A DNA stretch of 64,000 bases from Methyloceanibacter superfactus (lineage in GTDB: Bacteria; Pseudomonadota; Alphaproteobacteria; Rhizobiales; Methyloligellaceae): NCBI RefSeq assembly GCF_001723305.1, contig NZ_LPWF01000024.1, positions 40,985 to 104,984 of the forward strand, in the 5' to 3' direction. Position numbers and translations under genes: made by a program. Positions within the stretch are counted from its first letter, which is position 1, and each line of letters begins with the position of its first letter. The notes beneath the pieces are model-generated. The model ran no database searches and was not told the DNA's origin. It saw only the letters and a list, made by a program, of their open reading frames with translations. Below, one piece after another: positions 35,741 to 44,670 of this stretch.

Positions 35741-37345
35741 ATGGCACACAGCGCCCAGGCAGAAGCCGCCCATCACGACGATCATCCGACTTTCTTTCGT
35801 CGCTGGTTCTTCTCCACCAACCACAAGGACATCGGCACGATGTACCTCATCCTGGCCCTGGTGGCCGGTGTGGTCGGTGGCCTGTTGTCCATGGCCATGC
35901 GCGCCGAGCTGATGCAGCCGGGCATGCAGATCTTCGGCAACCCTGAAATCTTCAACGCCTTCGTCACCGCCCACGGCCTCATCATGGTGTTCTTCATGGT
36001 GATGCCCTCGACCATGGGCGGCTTCGGCAACTGGATGGTGCCGCTGATGATCGGCGCGCCTGACATGGCCTTCCCGCGCATGAACAACATCTCGTTCTGG
36101 CTGCTGGTCATGGCCTTTTCGCTGCTGGTCATCTCGCTGTTCATGCCGGGCGCTCCCGGCGCCACCGGCGTCGGCGCCGGCTGGACCATCTACGCGCCGC
36201 TCTCCACCAAGGGTATTCCCGGCATCTCCATGGACTTCGCCATCCTGGCGCTCCATCTCGCCGGTGCGTCGTCAATCCTTGGCGCCATCAACTTCATCAC
36301 CACCATCTTCAACATGCGCGCGCCGGGAATGACCCTGCACAAAATGCCCCTCTTCGTGTGGGCCGTGCTGGTGACCGCCTTCCTGCTGCTGCTGTCGCTG
36401 CCGGTTCTGGCCGGCGCCATCACCATGCTGCTGACGGACCGCAATTTCGGCACCGCGTTCTTCGACTCGGCCCATGGCGGCGATCCGCTGCTGTGGCAGC
36501 ATCTGTTCTGGTTCTTCGGCCATCCCGAGGTGTACATCCTCATCATCCCGGGCTTCGGCATCGTCAGCCAGATCGTGGCCACGTTCTCCAAGAAGCCCGT
36601 ATTCGGCTATCTCGGCATGGCCTACGCCATGGTCGCCATCGGCGTGATCGGCTTCGTCGTGTGGGCCCACCACATGTACGCGGCGGGTCTCTCGGTGAAC
36701 ACGCAGGCCTATTTCGTGTTCGCCACCATGGTCATCGCCGTTCCAACAGGCGTCAAAATCTTCTCGTGGATCGCCACCATGTGGGGCGGCTCGCTGTCGT
36801 TTAAGACGCCGATGCTCTGGGCGCTCGGCTTCATCTTCCTGTTCACTATCGGCGGTGTGACGGGCGTGGTGCTGTCCAATGCCGGTGTCGACCGCTCGTT
36901 CCACGACACCTATTACGTGGTGGCCCATTTCCACTACACGATGTCGATCGGCGCCGTGTTCTCCATCTTCGCCGGCTGGTACTACTGGGCGCCGAAGATG
37001 TGGGGCTACATGTACTCTGAGGCGCTCGGCAAGCTTCACTTCTGGCTGATGTTCATCGGCGCCAACCTGACCTTCTTCCCGCAGCATTTCCTCGGCCTTG
37101 CCGGCATGCCGCGCCGCTACGCCGACTATCCGGATGCCTATGCGGGCTGGAACATGGTCTCCTCAGTCGGCGCCTATGTCGGCTTCGCGGGACTCTTGGT
37201 CTTCCTGTTCTCGATCGCCTACATGTTCGCCAAGAAGCAGAAGGCGGCTGCCAACCCGTGGGGCGTCGGCGCCACCACGCTCGAATGGACGGTGTCTTCG
37301 CCGCCGCCGTTCCATACCTTCGAGACGCTTCCGCGCATCAAGTGA
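35741..37345 (+). CDS. coxA: Cytochrome c oxidase subunit I (aa3 type)
   Basis: 534-residue catalytic subunit with twelve membrane helices. Heme a ligand His78 (AHGLIM), CuB ligands His261 ([14 protein letters not shown], with the cross-linked Tyr) and His310/311 (WAHHMYAAG), and heme ligands His396/398 (HFHYTM) are all present. HPEVY carries the Glu of the D channel. The ATG at 35741 follows an AAGGGAAG ribosome site. 76 nt after coxB. Confidence 0.97.
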   Translation: MAHSAQAEAAHHDDHPTFFRRWFFSTNHKDIGTMYLILALVAGVVGGLLSMAMRAELMQPGMQIFGNPEIFNAFVTAHGLIMVFFMVMPSTMGGFGNWMVPLMIGAPDMAFPRMNNISFWLLVMAFSLLVISLFMPGAPGATGVGAGWTIYAPLSTKGIPGISMDFAILALHLAGASSILGAINFITTIFNMRAPGMTLHKMPLFVWAVLVTAFLLLLSLPVLAGAITMLLTDRNFGTAFFDSAHGGDPLLWQHLFWFFGHPEVYILIIPGFGIVSQIVATFSKKPVFGYLGMAYAMVAIGVIGFVVWAHHMYAAGLSVNTQAYFVFATMVIAVPTGVKIFSWIATMWGGSLSFKTPMLWALGFIFLFTIGGVTGVVLSNAGVDRSFHDTYYVVAHFHYTMSIGAVFSIFAGWYYWAPKMWGYMYSEALGKLHFWLMFIGANLTFFPQHFLGLAGMPRRYADYPDAYAGWNMVSSVGAYVGFAGLLVFLFSIAYMFAKKQKAAANPWGVGATTLEWTVSSPPPFHTFETLPRIK

Positions 37346-37398
37346 TGCGAGATGGTGGTTGTTCGCGGCCTAGTGAAGCGCCTTAAGTGAGTAGGCTG

Positions 37399-38355
37399 AT
37401 GTCCGACACCACGGTCCAAGCAGTTCCCGGTGAAGTCGCCGCCCCCAATGGCGGCGATGTCGCCGACTATGCGGCGCTGCTCAAGCCCCGGGTTATGTTC
37501 CTGGTCGTGTTCACGGCGCTGGTCGGCCTCGTGGCGGCGCCGGGCTCCATGCATCCGGTGCTGGCTATCGCCGCGCTCGCTTGCATTGCCGTCGGCGCCG
37601 GCGCGTCCGGCGCCCTGAACATGTGGTACGACGCCGACATCGACGCGCGCATGGCCCGCACCGCCTCCCGGCCGGTGCCGCAAGGCGCGGTGACCCCGCA
37701 GGAAGCGCTTGCCTTCGGCTCTGTGCTCGCCGTGGGTTCGGTGCTTTGTCTCGGCCTGATGGCGAACTGGGTCGCCGCCGGACTGCTCGCTCTCACCATC
37801 GGCTTCTACCTCTTCGTCTACACGATGTGGCTGAAGCGCTCGACGCCGCAGAATATCGTTATTGGCGGCGCCGCCGGCGCCGTGCCGCCGATGATCGGCT
37901 GGGCCGCGGCCACCGGCTCGGTGAGCCTTGAGCCTTTCGTGCTGTTCCTCATCATCTTCATTTGGACCCCGCCGCATTTCTGGGCGCTGGCCCTCATCCG
38001 CGCGCGCGACTACGAGCGCGCCGGCGTGCCCATGCTGCCGGTCACCCATGGCGGCGACGAGACCCGGCGGCAAATCCTCATCTATAGCCTCATCCTGGCG
38101 CCGCTCGGCATGGCGCCCACGGTTCTCGGCTTTGGTGGTATGCTCTACAGCGTCGTCGCCGCGATCCTCGGCGCGCTGTTCGTCGTCTTCGCCGTGGATT
38201 GCTACCGCACGCGGGAAGGGGAGGCGGCCGAGCGGGCGGCCAAGAATCTGTTCGCCTTCTCGGTGCTGTATCTCTTTCTGCTTTTCGCCGTGCTCCTTGT
38301 CGAGCAGGGCTTCGGCGCGACCGGCGGCGTGTCGCCGCTTAGCTGGAGCTTGTGA
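37399..38355 (+). CDS. ctaB: Protoheme IX farnesyltransferase (heme O synthase)
   Basis: Adds farnesyl to heme B to make heme O, the precursor of heme A and the cofactor of the cyo oxidase. UbiA-superfamily protein of about 318 residues with [12 protein letters not shown] (first Asp motif), TASRPVP and [17 protein letters not shown] 37399 is preferred; GTG 37387 is an alternative. It probably serves both oxidases encoded in this window, because the cyo operon has no cyoE. The stop overlaps the coxF start (TGATG). Confidence 0.95.
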   Translation: MSDTTVQAVPGEVAAPNGGDVADYAALLKPRVMFLVVFTALVGLVAAPGSMHPVLAIAALACIAVGAGASGALNMWYDADIDARMARTASRPVPQGAVTPQEALAFGSVLAVGSVLCLGLMANWVAAGLLALTIGFYLFVYTMWLKRSTPQNIVIGGAAGAVPPMIGWAAATGSVSLEPFVLFLIIFIWTPPHFWALALIRARDYERAGVPMLPVTHGGDETRRQILIYSLILAPLGMAPTVLGFGGMLYSVVAAILGALFVVFAVDCYRTREGEAAERAAKNLFAFSVLYLFLLFAVLLVEQGFGATGGVSPLSWSL

Positions 38356-38498
38356 TGGATGATGCGGAAGCCGAACGCAAACGCCGTCAGCGCAGGAGGT
38401 CTTTGGCCATCGCTGGGATCCTGTTTGCACTCGTCGTTCTGTTCTTCATCGTCACCATTGTCAGACTTGGCGGCAATGTTGCCGTTAGAGCCCTCTAG
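38355..38498 (+). CDS. coxF: Small membrane protein CoxF
   Basis: 47-residue protein. Its ATG at 38355 overlaps the ctaB stop codon. A basic N-terminus (AERKRRQRRRS) is followed by one helix (LAIAGILFALVVLFFIVTIV) and a short tail. The size, charge pattern and place between ctaB and ctaG match the CoxF proteins of alphaproteobacterial cox operons. Probably an assembly helper in the inner membrane. The ribosome site lies inside ctaB, so translation is coupled. Confidence 0.85.
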   Translation: MDDAEAERKRRQRRRSLAIAGILFALVVLFFIVTIVRLGGNVAVRAL

Positions 38499-38510
38499 GC
38501 GGCGCGCGGC

Positions 38511-39107
38511 ATGAGCGACAAGACCACACAGACGGAGAGGCGCGACCGCAAGGGCATCATCGCCCTGGCGCTGAGCGGGCTCGTGGCCGGCATGGTCGGC
38601 CTGTCCTTCGCCGCCGTGCCGCTCTATCAAATGTTTTGCCAGACCACCGGCTATGGCGGCGCGACGCAAAAGGCCGAGGCGGCGCCGGGCGAGGTGCTGG
38701 ACCGCACCATCACCATCCGCTTCGACGCCAATGTGGACCGCGATCTGCCGTGGACCTTCGCGCCGGTGCAGCGTGTCATGGACGTCAAGATCGGCGAGAG
38801 CTCGCTGGCCTTCTTCCGGGCGCACAACAATACCGACAAGCCCGTGACCGGAACCGCCGGCTTCAACGTCGCGCCGGAATCCGCCGGGCGCTACTTCACC
38901 AAGATCGAGTGCTTCTGCTTCACCAAGCAGACGCTCGCCGCCGGCCAAAGCGTCGAGATGCCGGTGACTTTCTTCGTCGATCCCAAGATCGTCGACGACG
39001 ACACGACCAAGAACATTTCCGAGATCACTCTGTCCTATACGTTCTATCGTAACGACGACCAGCCGGACGTCGCCGCGGCGCCGGCGGGGCAGAACTCGGG
39101 ATCGTAA
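38511..39107 (+). CDS. ctaG: Cytochrome c oxidase assembly protein CtaG/Cox11
   Basis: Copper chaperone that delivers Cu to the CuB site of subunit I. 198 residues: one N-terminal helix (LSGLVAGMVGLSFAAVPLYQ), the conserved FCQTTGYGG segment, and the copper-binding pair CFCF (in KIECFCFTKQ). The C-terminal domain is periplasmic. It lies 12 nt after coxF. Confidence 0.95.
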   Translation: MSDKTTQTERRDRKGIIALALSGLVAGMVGLSFAAVPLYQMFCQTTGYGGATQKAEAAPGEVLDRTITIRFDANVDRDLPWTFAPVQRVMDVKIGESSLAFFRAHNNTDKPVTGTAGFNVAPESAGRYFTKIECFCFTKQTLAAGQSVEMPVTFFVDPKIVDDDTTKNISEITLSYTFYRNDDQPDVAAAPAGQNSGS

Positions 39108-39166
39108 GCCAAGCGGCGCGGGAGAGGCGCCGTCGAGAGACACTGGGGAGGAAGGGGAACGCAACG

Positions 39167-40057
39167 ATGGCCCAAGCCCACGCTAAACCGCAACACGACT
39201 ATCATCTGGTCAATCCGAGCCCGTGGCCGCTTGTCGGCGCGCTTGGGGGCTTCACGCTGGCGATCGGCCTCCTCATGTATTTCATGTCGAAGAAGGCTGG
39301 CGATCCGCAACTTTGGTACGTCCTTCCCGGACTGGCGCTGGTCGTCCTAACCATGTTCGGCTGGTGGCGCGACGTCATCTTGGAGGCCCATGAGGGTCAC
39401 GAGACGCCTGTCGTGCAGCTCCATCTGCGCTACGGCATGATCCTGTTCATCGCCTCTGAGGTGATGTTCTTCGTCGCCTGGTTTTGGGCCTATTTCGATG
39501 TCGCCCTGTTCCCGGACGACGCGGTCACCTACGCCCGCACCGAGGTGCTCGGCGGTCAGTGGCCGCCGATCCCGAGCGATGAGACCGGCGTGGCGGGCCT
39601 CGGCTATTTCGGGCACACCTTCAATCCGTGGAGCCTGCCCTTCGTCAACACGCTGATCCTGCTCACCTCGGGCACCACGGCGACCTGGGCGCATCATGCG
39701 ATGCTGCATAACGATCGCAAGGGGCTCACCTGGGCGCTCGCCTGCACCATCCTTCTCGGCGTGCTGTTCACCAGCCTCCAGGCTTATGAGTACATGCATG
39801 CGGGCTTTGGCTTCTCCAACCACATCTACGGCTCGACCTTCTTCATGGCCACCGGCTTCCACGGCTTCCATGTGATAGTCGGCACGATCTTCCTGATCGT
39901 GTGCCTGTTCCGGGCGCTGCAGGGCCATTTCACGCCCAAGCAGCATTTCGGCTTCGAGGCCGCCGCGTGGTACTGGCATTTCGTCGACGTGGTGTGGCTG
40001 TTCCTGTTCTCCTGCATCTATGTGTGGGGCGCGGGCACGAACTATCCAGCCCACTAG
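39167..40057 (+). CDS. coxC: Cytochrome c oxidase subunit III (aa3 type)
   Basis: 296-residue, seven-helix subunit III. Typical parts are YHLVNPSPWPL at the N-terminus, FIASEVMFFVAWFWAYF with its conserved Glu, HHAM, and AAWYWHFVDVVWLFLF at the end. A terminator hairpin follows 24 nt after the stop, separating it from the DUF983 and surf1 genes. Confidence 0.96.
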   Translation: MAQAHAKPQHDYHLVNPSPWPLVGALGGFTLAIGLLMYFMSKKAGDPQLWYVLPGLALVVLTMFGWWRDVILEAHEGHETPVVQLHLRYGMILFIASEVMFFVAWFWAYFDVALFPDDAVTYARTEVLGGQWPPIPSDETGVAGLGYFGHTFNPWSLPFVNTLILLTSGTTATWAHHAMLHNDRKGLTWALACTILLGVLFTSLQAYEYMHAGFGFSNHIYGSTFFMATGFHGFHVIVGTIFLIVCLFRALQGHFTPKQHFGFEAAAWYWHFVDVVWLFLFSCIYVWGAGTNYPAH

Positions 40058-40080
40058 CGGCCTGATGCACCTATATTAAG

Positions 40081-40108
40081 GGGGGCGGTCGAGCGGCCGC
40101 CCCCTTTT
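40081..40108 (+). terminator. Rho-independent terminator or attenuator after coxC
   Basis: GGGGGCGG (40081-40088), 8-nt loop, CCGCCCCC (40097-40104), then TTTT and CATTTT. It lies 22 nt before the DUF983 start, so read-through would be needed to express the downstream genes from the cox promoter. Confidence 0.8.
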
Positions 40109-40129
40109 CATTTTGGTTTGGACCTTTTC

Positions 40130-40516
40130 ATGGACGAGACGAGAACCGCGCCGCCGCCGATGGGCTCCACACTGTGGGCCGGGCTGACCGGTCGTTGCCC
40201 CGCCTGTCACAAGGGCAAGCTGTTCGCCGGCTATCTCACTGTTGCGCCCCGGTGCAATGTTTGCGGCCTCGACTACGATTTCGCCGAATCCGGCGACGGG
40301 CCCGCGGTCTCGGTCATTTTGATCACCGGCTTCGTCATCGTCGGCGCCGCGCTCCTGGTGGAGGTCTACTACCAGCCGCCTTATTGGCTGCATGCTCTGA
40401 TCTGGGGCAGTCTTGCGCTCGCCCTGCCTTTGCTCCTGCTTCGGTCCTTCAAAGGGGTGCTGATTGCGCTCCAGTTCAGGCACAAGGCCGAAGAAGGCAA
40501 ACTCGCCTCGGAATAG
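40130..40516 (+). CDS. DUF983 family membrane protein
   Basis: 128-residue protein with a zinc-ribbon-like N-terminus (GRCPACHKGKLF, then RCNVCGLDY) and two membrane helices. The ATG at 40130 is used; a TTG at 40118 adds four residues. Members lie next to surf1 in alphaproteobacterial cox clusters and are assumed to help oxidase assembly, without proof. The two CxxC pairs are intact. Confidence 0.88.
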   Translation: MDETRTAPPPMGSTLWAGLTGRCPACHKGKLFAGYLTVAPRCNVCGLDYDFAESGDGPAVSVILITGFVIVGAALLVEVYYQPPYWLHALIWGSLALALPLLLLRSFKGVLIALQFRHKAEEGKLASE

Positions 40517-40527
40517 AGGCGCAAATC

Positions 40528-41255
40528 ATGCAAACCAGCGGACTTTTGAAACTCACCATCGCCACCCTCCTGGGCCTGGCGCTTCTGATCGGCCTAGGCG
40601 TGTGGCAACTCCAACGCCTGGAGTGGAAAGAAGGGATCATCTCCCGCATCGAAGCGCGGACCGAGCGCAAGCCCATGAGCCTGCAACAGGCGATCGCTCT
40701 CACCCGCGAGGGCGGCAACACCGCCTATTATCCCGTCCGCGCCGAAGGGCGGTTCCATCACAGCCGCGAGCGCTATCTCTATACCTTGTCGCTCGAAGGC
40801 GAGCCGGGGTGGCACGTCATCACGCCGCTCGAGACCGTCGACGGGATCTTCGTGCTGGTGGATCGGGGCTTCGTGCCGGACGCCTTGCGCGATCCGTCCA
40901 GCCGCCGCCTCGGCCAGATCGAGGAGGTGGTGACCGTTACCGGGCTCGTGCGCACGCCCGAAGAGCAGAGCGTCTTCATCCCCGACAACGACGACAAGGC
41001 CAATCAATGGTTCAGCCGGGACCTGCCGGCCATGGCGCGGTCCATGTTCCCCGGCGGCACGGTCCAGGTGGCGCCCTTCTTCCTGGAGGCAGGCGCGAGC
41101 GACGTGCCTGGCGGCTGGCCGGAAGCGGCCAGACCCGGCTCAAGCTCGATAACAACCACCTGCAATATGCCATCACTTGGTTCGGCCTGGCGCTGTGCCT
41201 GGTGGTGATCTATGGGGTCTATGTGTGGGGCGCCTATCGGGGCCGGCGGTCTTAA
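40528..41255 (+). CDS. surf1: SURF1 family oxidase assembly protein (frameshift near C-terminus)
   Basis: Inner-membrane protein involved in heme a insertion into cytochrome oxidase. The N-terminal helix is IATLLGLALLIGLGVWQLQRLEWK. The periplasmic part contains GWHVITPLETVDG and LVDRGFVP. Near 41129 one base is missing. The corrected frame reads QTRLKLDNNHLQYAITWFGL, the expected second helix start, and ends at a TAA at 41253-41255. Without correction the protein ends early at 41208. Intact length is about 242 residues. Confidence 0.9.
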
Positions 41256-41341
41256 CGAGCCCGTCTGGGCCTTATTGCCCGAGGGCCCTCTGACGGCTAG
41301 GGTCAGCCCGGAAAAGTCCCATTTCCGGCGAGAGGCAGATC

Positions 41342-42763
41342 TTGAAGTTCATTTCCACGCGCGGTGAGGCGCCGGCGCTCTCCTTTGAGGATGCGCTCCT
41401 GGCCGCGCTCGCCCCCGATGGCGGGCTGTTCATGCCCGAGGCCTGGCCGCGCCTGGAGCCGGACGAGATCGCCGCGCTGGCCGGCCTCGACTACGCCGAC
41501 GCGGCCGATCTTATCATGAGCCCCTTTCTCGCGGGCGATCCGTGCCAGGACGACCTGCAATCGGTGCTCGCCGAGGCCTATGACGCTTTCCACCATCCGG
41601 CGGTGGCGCCCCTAAGCCAGATCGGCCCCAATGCGTTCATCCTAGAGTTGTTCCACGGCCCCACGCTCGCGTTCAAGGACTTGGCCATGCAGGTCGTATC
41701 GCGGTTCATGAACCGCGCCCTGCTGCGCCGCGGCGGGCACGCCACGGTGGTCGGCGCCACGTCCGGCGATACCGGCGCCGCGGCCATCGAGGCCTTTCGC
41801 GGGCTGGACGCCATCGATGTCTTCATCCTCCACCCCAAGGGCCGCATAAGCGACGTCCAGCGGCGGCAGATGACCACGGCCACGGAGGCCAACGTCCACA
41901 ACATCGCCGTGGAGGGCACCTTCGACGATTGCCAGGCGATCGTGAAGGCGCTGTTCGCTGACCGGCCCTTATGCGGCCGGCTCGGGCTGACGGGCATCAA
42001 CTCGATCAATTTCGGGCGGATCCTTGCGCAAGTGCCCTATTACTTCACCGCCGCCGTGAGCCTGGGCGCCCCCCACCGGCCGGTGGCGTTCACCGTGCCC
42101 ACCGGAAATTTTGGTGATATTTTCGCAGGTTACGCGGCCCGCGCGATGGGCTTGCCGGTCTCGCGCCTCGTTATCGCCACGAACCTCAACGACAGTTTAC
42201 CCCGCGCATTTGCGTCGGGGATTTACGAGCCGCAAGGCGTGGTTGCCACTTCAAGCCCGAGCATGGACATCCAGCTTGCGAGCAATTTCGAGCGCCTCTT
42301 GTTCGAGCTTGCCGGCAGGGACGCCGTCCGCGTCAGGGTTTGGATGGACGAGCTGCGCGCGACCGGCGCGTTCCGCTTGAGCCAAGGGGAACTCGGTCAG
42401 TTGCGCGACCTGTTCGGGGCGCATTCGGTTGGCGAGCACGAGACGGAGATGACCATTCGGGGGGTTTTCGAAGAGACGGGTATGCTGATCGATCCCCACA
42501 CCGCCGTCGGCGTCGCCGCTTCGGCTCAGGAGAGCGATCGCGGCATCACCCCGATGGTCGTGCTGTCGACCGCGCATCCGGCCAAGTTCCCGGATGCGTC
42601 GAGCGGGCGACGGGGCGCGTGCCCGAGCAGCCCGAGCGCTTGCGGCTTCGCCTTGGCCAGCACGAAGCGCTGCACCGTGCTACCCAGCGATGTTGCCGCC
42701 GTCGCCGAGTTCATCGTCGGCCACAGCCGCGCCGAACCGGTCCGAGCGGAGGCGGGCGCGTGA
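41342..42763 (+). CDS. thrC: Threonine synthase (local frame scramble near C-terminus)
   Basis: PLP enzyme that makes threonine from O-phosphohomoserine. About 473 residues, starting at a TTG (41342) as MKFISTRGEAP. The PLP-lysine motif is HGPTLAFKDLAMQ and the phosphate loop is GATSGDTGAAA. Close to the end, between about 42597 and 42650, the frame gives a Ser/Cys/Gly-rich run. A shifted frame there gives VERATGRVPEQPERLRL, the expected family sequence. The frame then returns for LPSDVAAVAEFI. A one-base loss plus a compensating change explains this. Its stop overlaps the next start (GTGA). Confidence 0.92.
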   Translation: MKFISTRGEAPALSFEDALLAALAPDGGLFMPEAWPRLEPDEIAALAGLDYADAADLIMSPFLAGDPCQDDLQSVLAEAYDAFHHPAVAPLSQIGPNAFILELFHGPTLAFKDLAMQVVSRFMNRALLRRGGHATVVGATSGDTGAAAIEAFRGLDAIDVFILHPKGRISDVQRRQMTTATEANVHNIAVEGTFDDCQAIVKALFADRPLCGRLGLTGINSINFGRILAQVPYYFTAAVSLGAPHRPVAFTVPTGNFGDIFAGYAARAMGLPVSRLVIATNLNDSLPRAFASGIYEPQGVVATSSPSMDIQLASNFERLLFELAGRDAVRVRVWMDELRATGAFRLSQGELGQLRDLFGAHSVGEHETEMTIRGVFEETGMLIDPHTAVGVAASAQESDRGITPMVVLSTAHPAKFPDASSGRRGACPSSPSACGFALASTKRCTVLPSDVAAVAEFIVGHSRAEPVRAEAGA

Positions 42764-44037
42764 GCATCGAGCGGTCAAAGCTGGCCAATGGCTTGACGGT
42801 CGTCAGCCATGCCATGTCCGAGGTCGAGACCGTGTCGCTCGGCATCTGGATCGCGCCGGCAGCCGCAAGCGAGCGCTTCCACGAGCACGGCGTGGCGCAT
42901 TTTCTCGAGCACATGGCCTTCAAGGGTACGACCCGGCGCAGCGCCCGCGACATCGCCGAGGAGATCGAGGCGGTTGGTGGCGACATCACGGCCGAGACGT
43001 CGGTCGACGCGACCGCCTACTACGCGCAGGTGATGCGGAAGGACATGCCGCTCGCCCTCGATATTCTGAGCGACATCTTGCTGGCGCCGCTTTTCGACCC
43101 GACCGAAATGGCCCGCGAGCGCGGCGTGATCCTCCAGGAGATCGCCGCGACCTTGGATTCGCCGGAGGACATCGTCTACGACCTCGTCTCCGAGGCGGCC
43201 TATCCCAATCAGCCTTGCGGCCGGACCATCCTCGGCTCGGTGGAGAGTGTCAGCCGCTTCGGCCGTGACGATCTCGCCGCCTATCTCGCCGCTCACTATC
43301 ACGCGCCTAACATGGTGCTCGCCGCCGCCGGCGCCGTCGATCACGCGGCGCTGGTCGCCGAGGCCGAGCGGCGCCTTTCGGCGCTGCCGGAGAACACGCC
43401 GCCGCGCCCCCAAAGAGCCGTCTATGCGGGTGGCACCTTGCGGTCCGAAAAGCCCTTCGAGCAGACCCATCTGGTGCTCGGTTTCGAGGCACCGGCTTAC
43501 CAGCATCCGGACTATTTCCCGGCGCAGATCCTGGCCGGCGCGCTGGGCGGCGGCATGTCTTCGCGGCTCTTCCAAGAGGTGCGCGAGCGCCGCGGCCTCT
43601 GCTACGCCATCTACGCCTTCTCCACCGGACTTACCGACAGCGGCATGTTCGTGATCCATGCGGCCGGCGCCCCGGACCGGGCGGATGAGCTGTTCACGGT
43701 GATCCGCCATGAGCTGGAGCGCGCCGCGGAGCACGGCTTCGAAGCCGCCGAGATCGACCGGGTGAAGGCCCAGCTCAAGATGGGGCTTCTGACCGGTCTC
43801 GAGAGCTCCTGCGCCGCGGAGCAGCTCGCCCGGCAAATCCTGATTCACGACCGGGTCCTGCCGACCAAGGAGCTGATCGAAAAAGTCGAGGCGGTCGAGG
43901 TCGACGCCCTGCAAGCCATGCTGGAGCGCGTACTGGTCTCGCCGCTCAGCCTTGCCACGGCCGGACCCATTGTTAATGTTGCGAGATTCGATGCTGTGGC
44001 GGCAAAATTCACTGTTTCGGCAAGCAAGGCCGCCTGA
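42760..44037 (+). CDS. M16 family zinc metallopeptidase (processing-peptidase type)
   Basis: 425-residue protease close to the mitochondrial processing peptidase beta subunit. The zinc motif HFLEH is at residues 47-51 (VAHFLEHMAFKGT), and the second Glu is in the MARERGVILQEIA region. No signal peptide, so it is probably cytoplasmic. It starts with GTG at 42760, overlapping the thrC stop. The thrC-M16-acetyltransferase order is conserved in Hyphomicrobiales. Unlike the pair at 5.7-8.5 kb it has no inactive partner beside it. Confidence 0.93.
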   Translation: MSIERSKLANGLTVVSHAMSEVETVSLGIWIAPAAASERFHEHGVAHFLEHMAFKGTTRRSARDIAEEIEAVGGDITAETSVDATAYYAQVMRKDMPLALDILSDILLAPLFDPTEMARERGVILQEIAATLDSPEDIVYDLVSEAAYPNQPCGRTILGSVESVSRFGRDDLAAYLAAHYHAPNMVLAAAGAVDHAALVAEAERRLSALPENTPPRPQRAVYAGGTLRSEKPFEQTHLVLGFEAPAYQHPDYFPAQILAGALGGGMSSRLFQEVRERRGLCYAIYAFSTGLTDSGMFVIHAAGAPDRADELFTVIRHELERAAEHGFEAAEIDRVKAQLKMGLLTGLESSCAAEQLARQILIHDRVLPTKELIEKVEAVEVDALQAMLERVLVSPLSLATAGPIVNVARFDAVAAKFTVSASKAA

Positions 44038-44053
44038 AGAGGGTGCTTAATCG

Positions 44054-44641
44054 ATGGCGCTGCTGCGAGCTACCTCCCCAAGTGACTTTGGGCCGGTCAT
44101 CGAGTCCGACCGCGTCATGCTGCGCACCCCGCAGATGTCGGACTATCCCGCTTGGGCAGAGCTGAGAGCGTCGAGCCGCGAGTTCCTGATGCCGTGGGAG
44201 CCGCTCTGGGCGCCGGACGAGCTGTCGCGCGCGTCGTTCCGGCGGCGCGTGCGCCACTATCTGCGCGATCTGCGCGAAGACGTCGGTTACGCCCTGTTTA
44301 TCTACGCCACCGCCACCAATGCGCTGGTTGGCGGCCTGACGCTTTGCAATGTGCGTCGCGGCGTCACCCAGTCCTGCACGCTCGGCTATTGGATTGGCGC
44401 CAACCACGCGCAGCAGGGCTACATGACGGCCGCTGTCCGCGCCGTCGTTCCATTCGTGTTCGATTCGCTGGAGCTGCATCGGCTGGAGGCGGCGTGTCTG
44501 CCGACCAACGCGGCCTCGATCAAGCTTTTGGAAAAGACAGGATTCAAGCGCGAGGGTCTCGCGCGCCGTTATTTACGGATCAACGGAGCATGGCAGGATC
44601 ACCTGCTCTATGCGCTGCTTGACTCCGACATGCGCAGCTAA
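44054..44641 (+). CDS. GNAT family N-acetyltransferase, RimJ/RimL type
   Basis: 195-residue acetyltransferase. It has the RimJ-like core: LGYWIGANHAQQGYMTAAVRAV, containing the acetyl-CoA loop, then HRLEAACLPTNAASIKLLEKTGF near the C-terminus. It would acetylate a protein N-terminus or another amine; the substrate is not predictable. It follows the M16 gene after 16 nt, in the same direction. Confidence 0.9.
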   Translation: MALLRATSPSDFGPVIESDRVMLRTPQMSDYPAWAELRASSREFLMPWEPLWAPDELSRASFRRRVRHYLRDLREDVGYALFIYATATNALVGGLTLCNVRRGVTQSCTLGYWIGANHAQQGYMTAAVRAVVPFVFDSLELHRLEAACLPTNAASIKLLEKTGFKREGLARRYLRINGAWQDHLLYALLDSDMRS

Positions 44642-44670
44642 GGCTGCACTGGGACAGGAACGGGGGCGGA

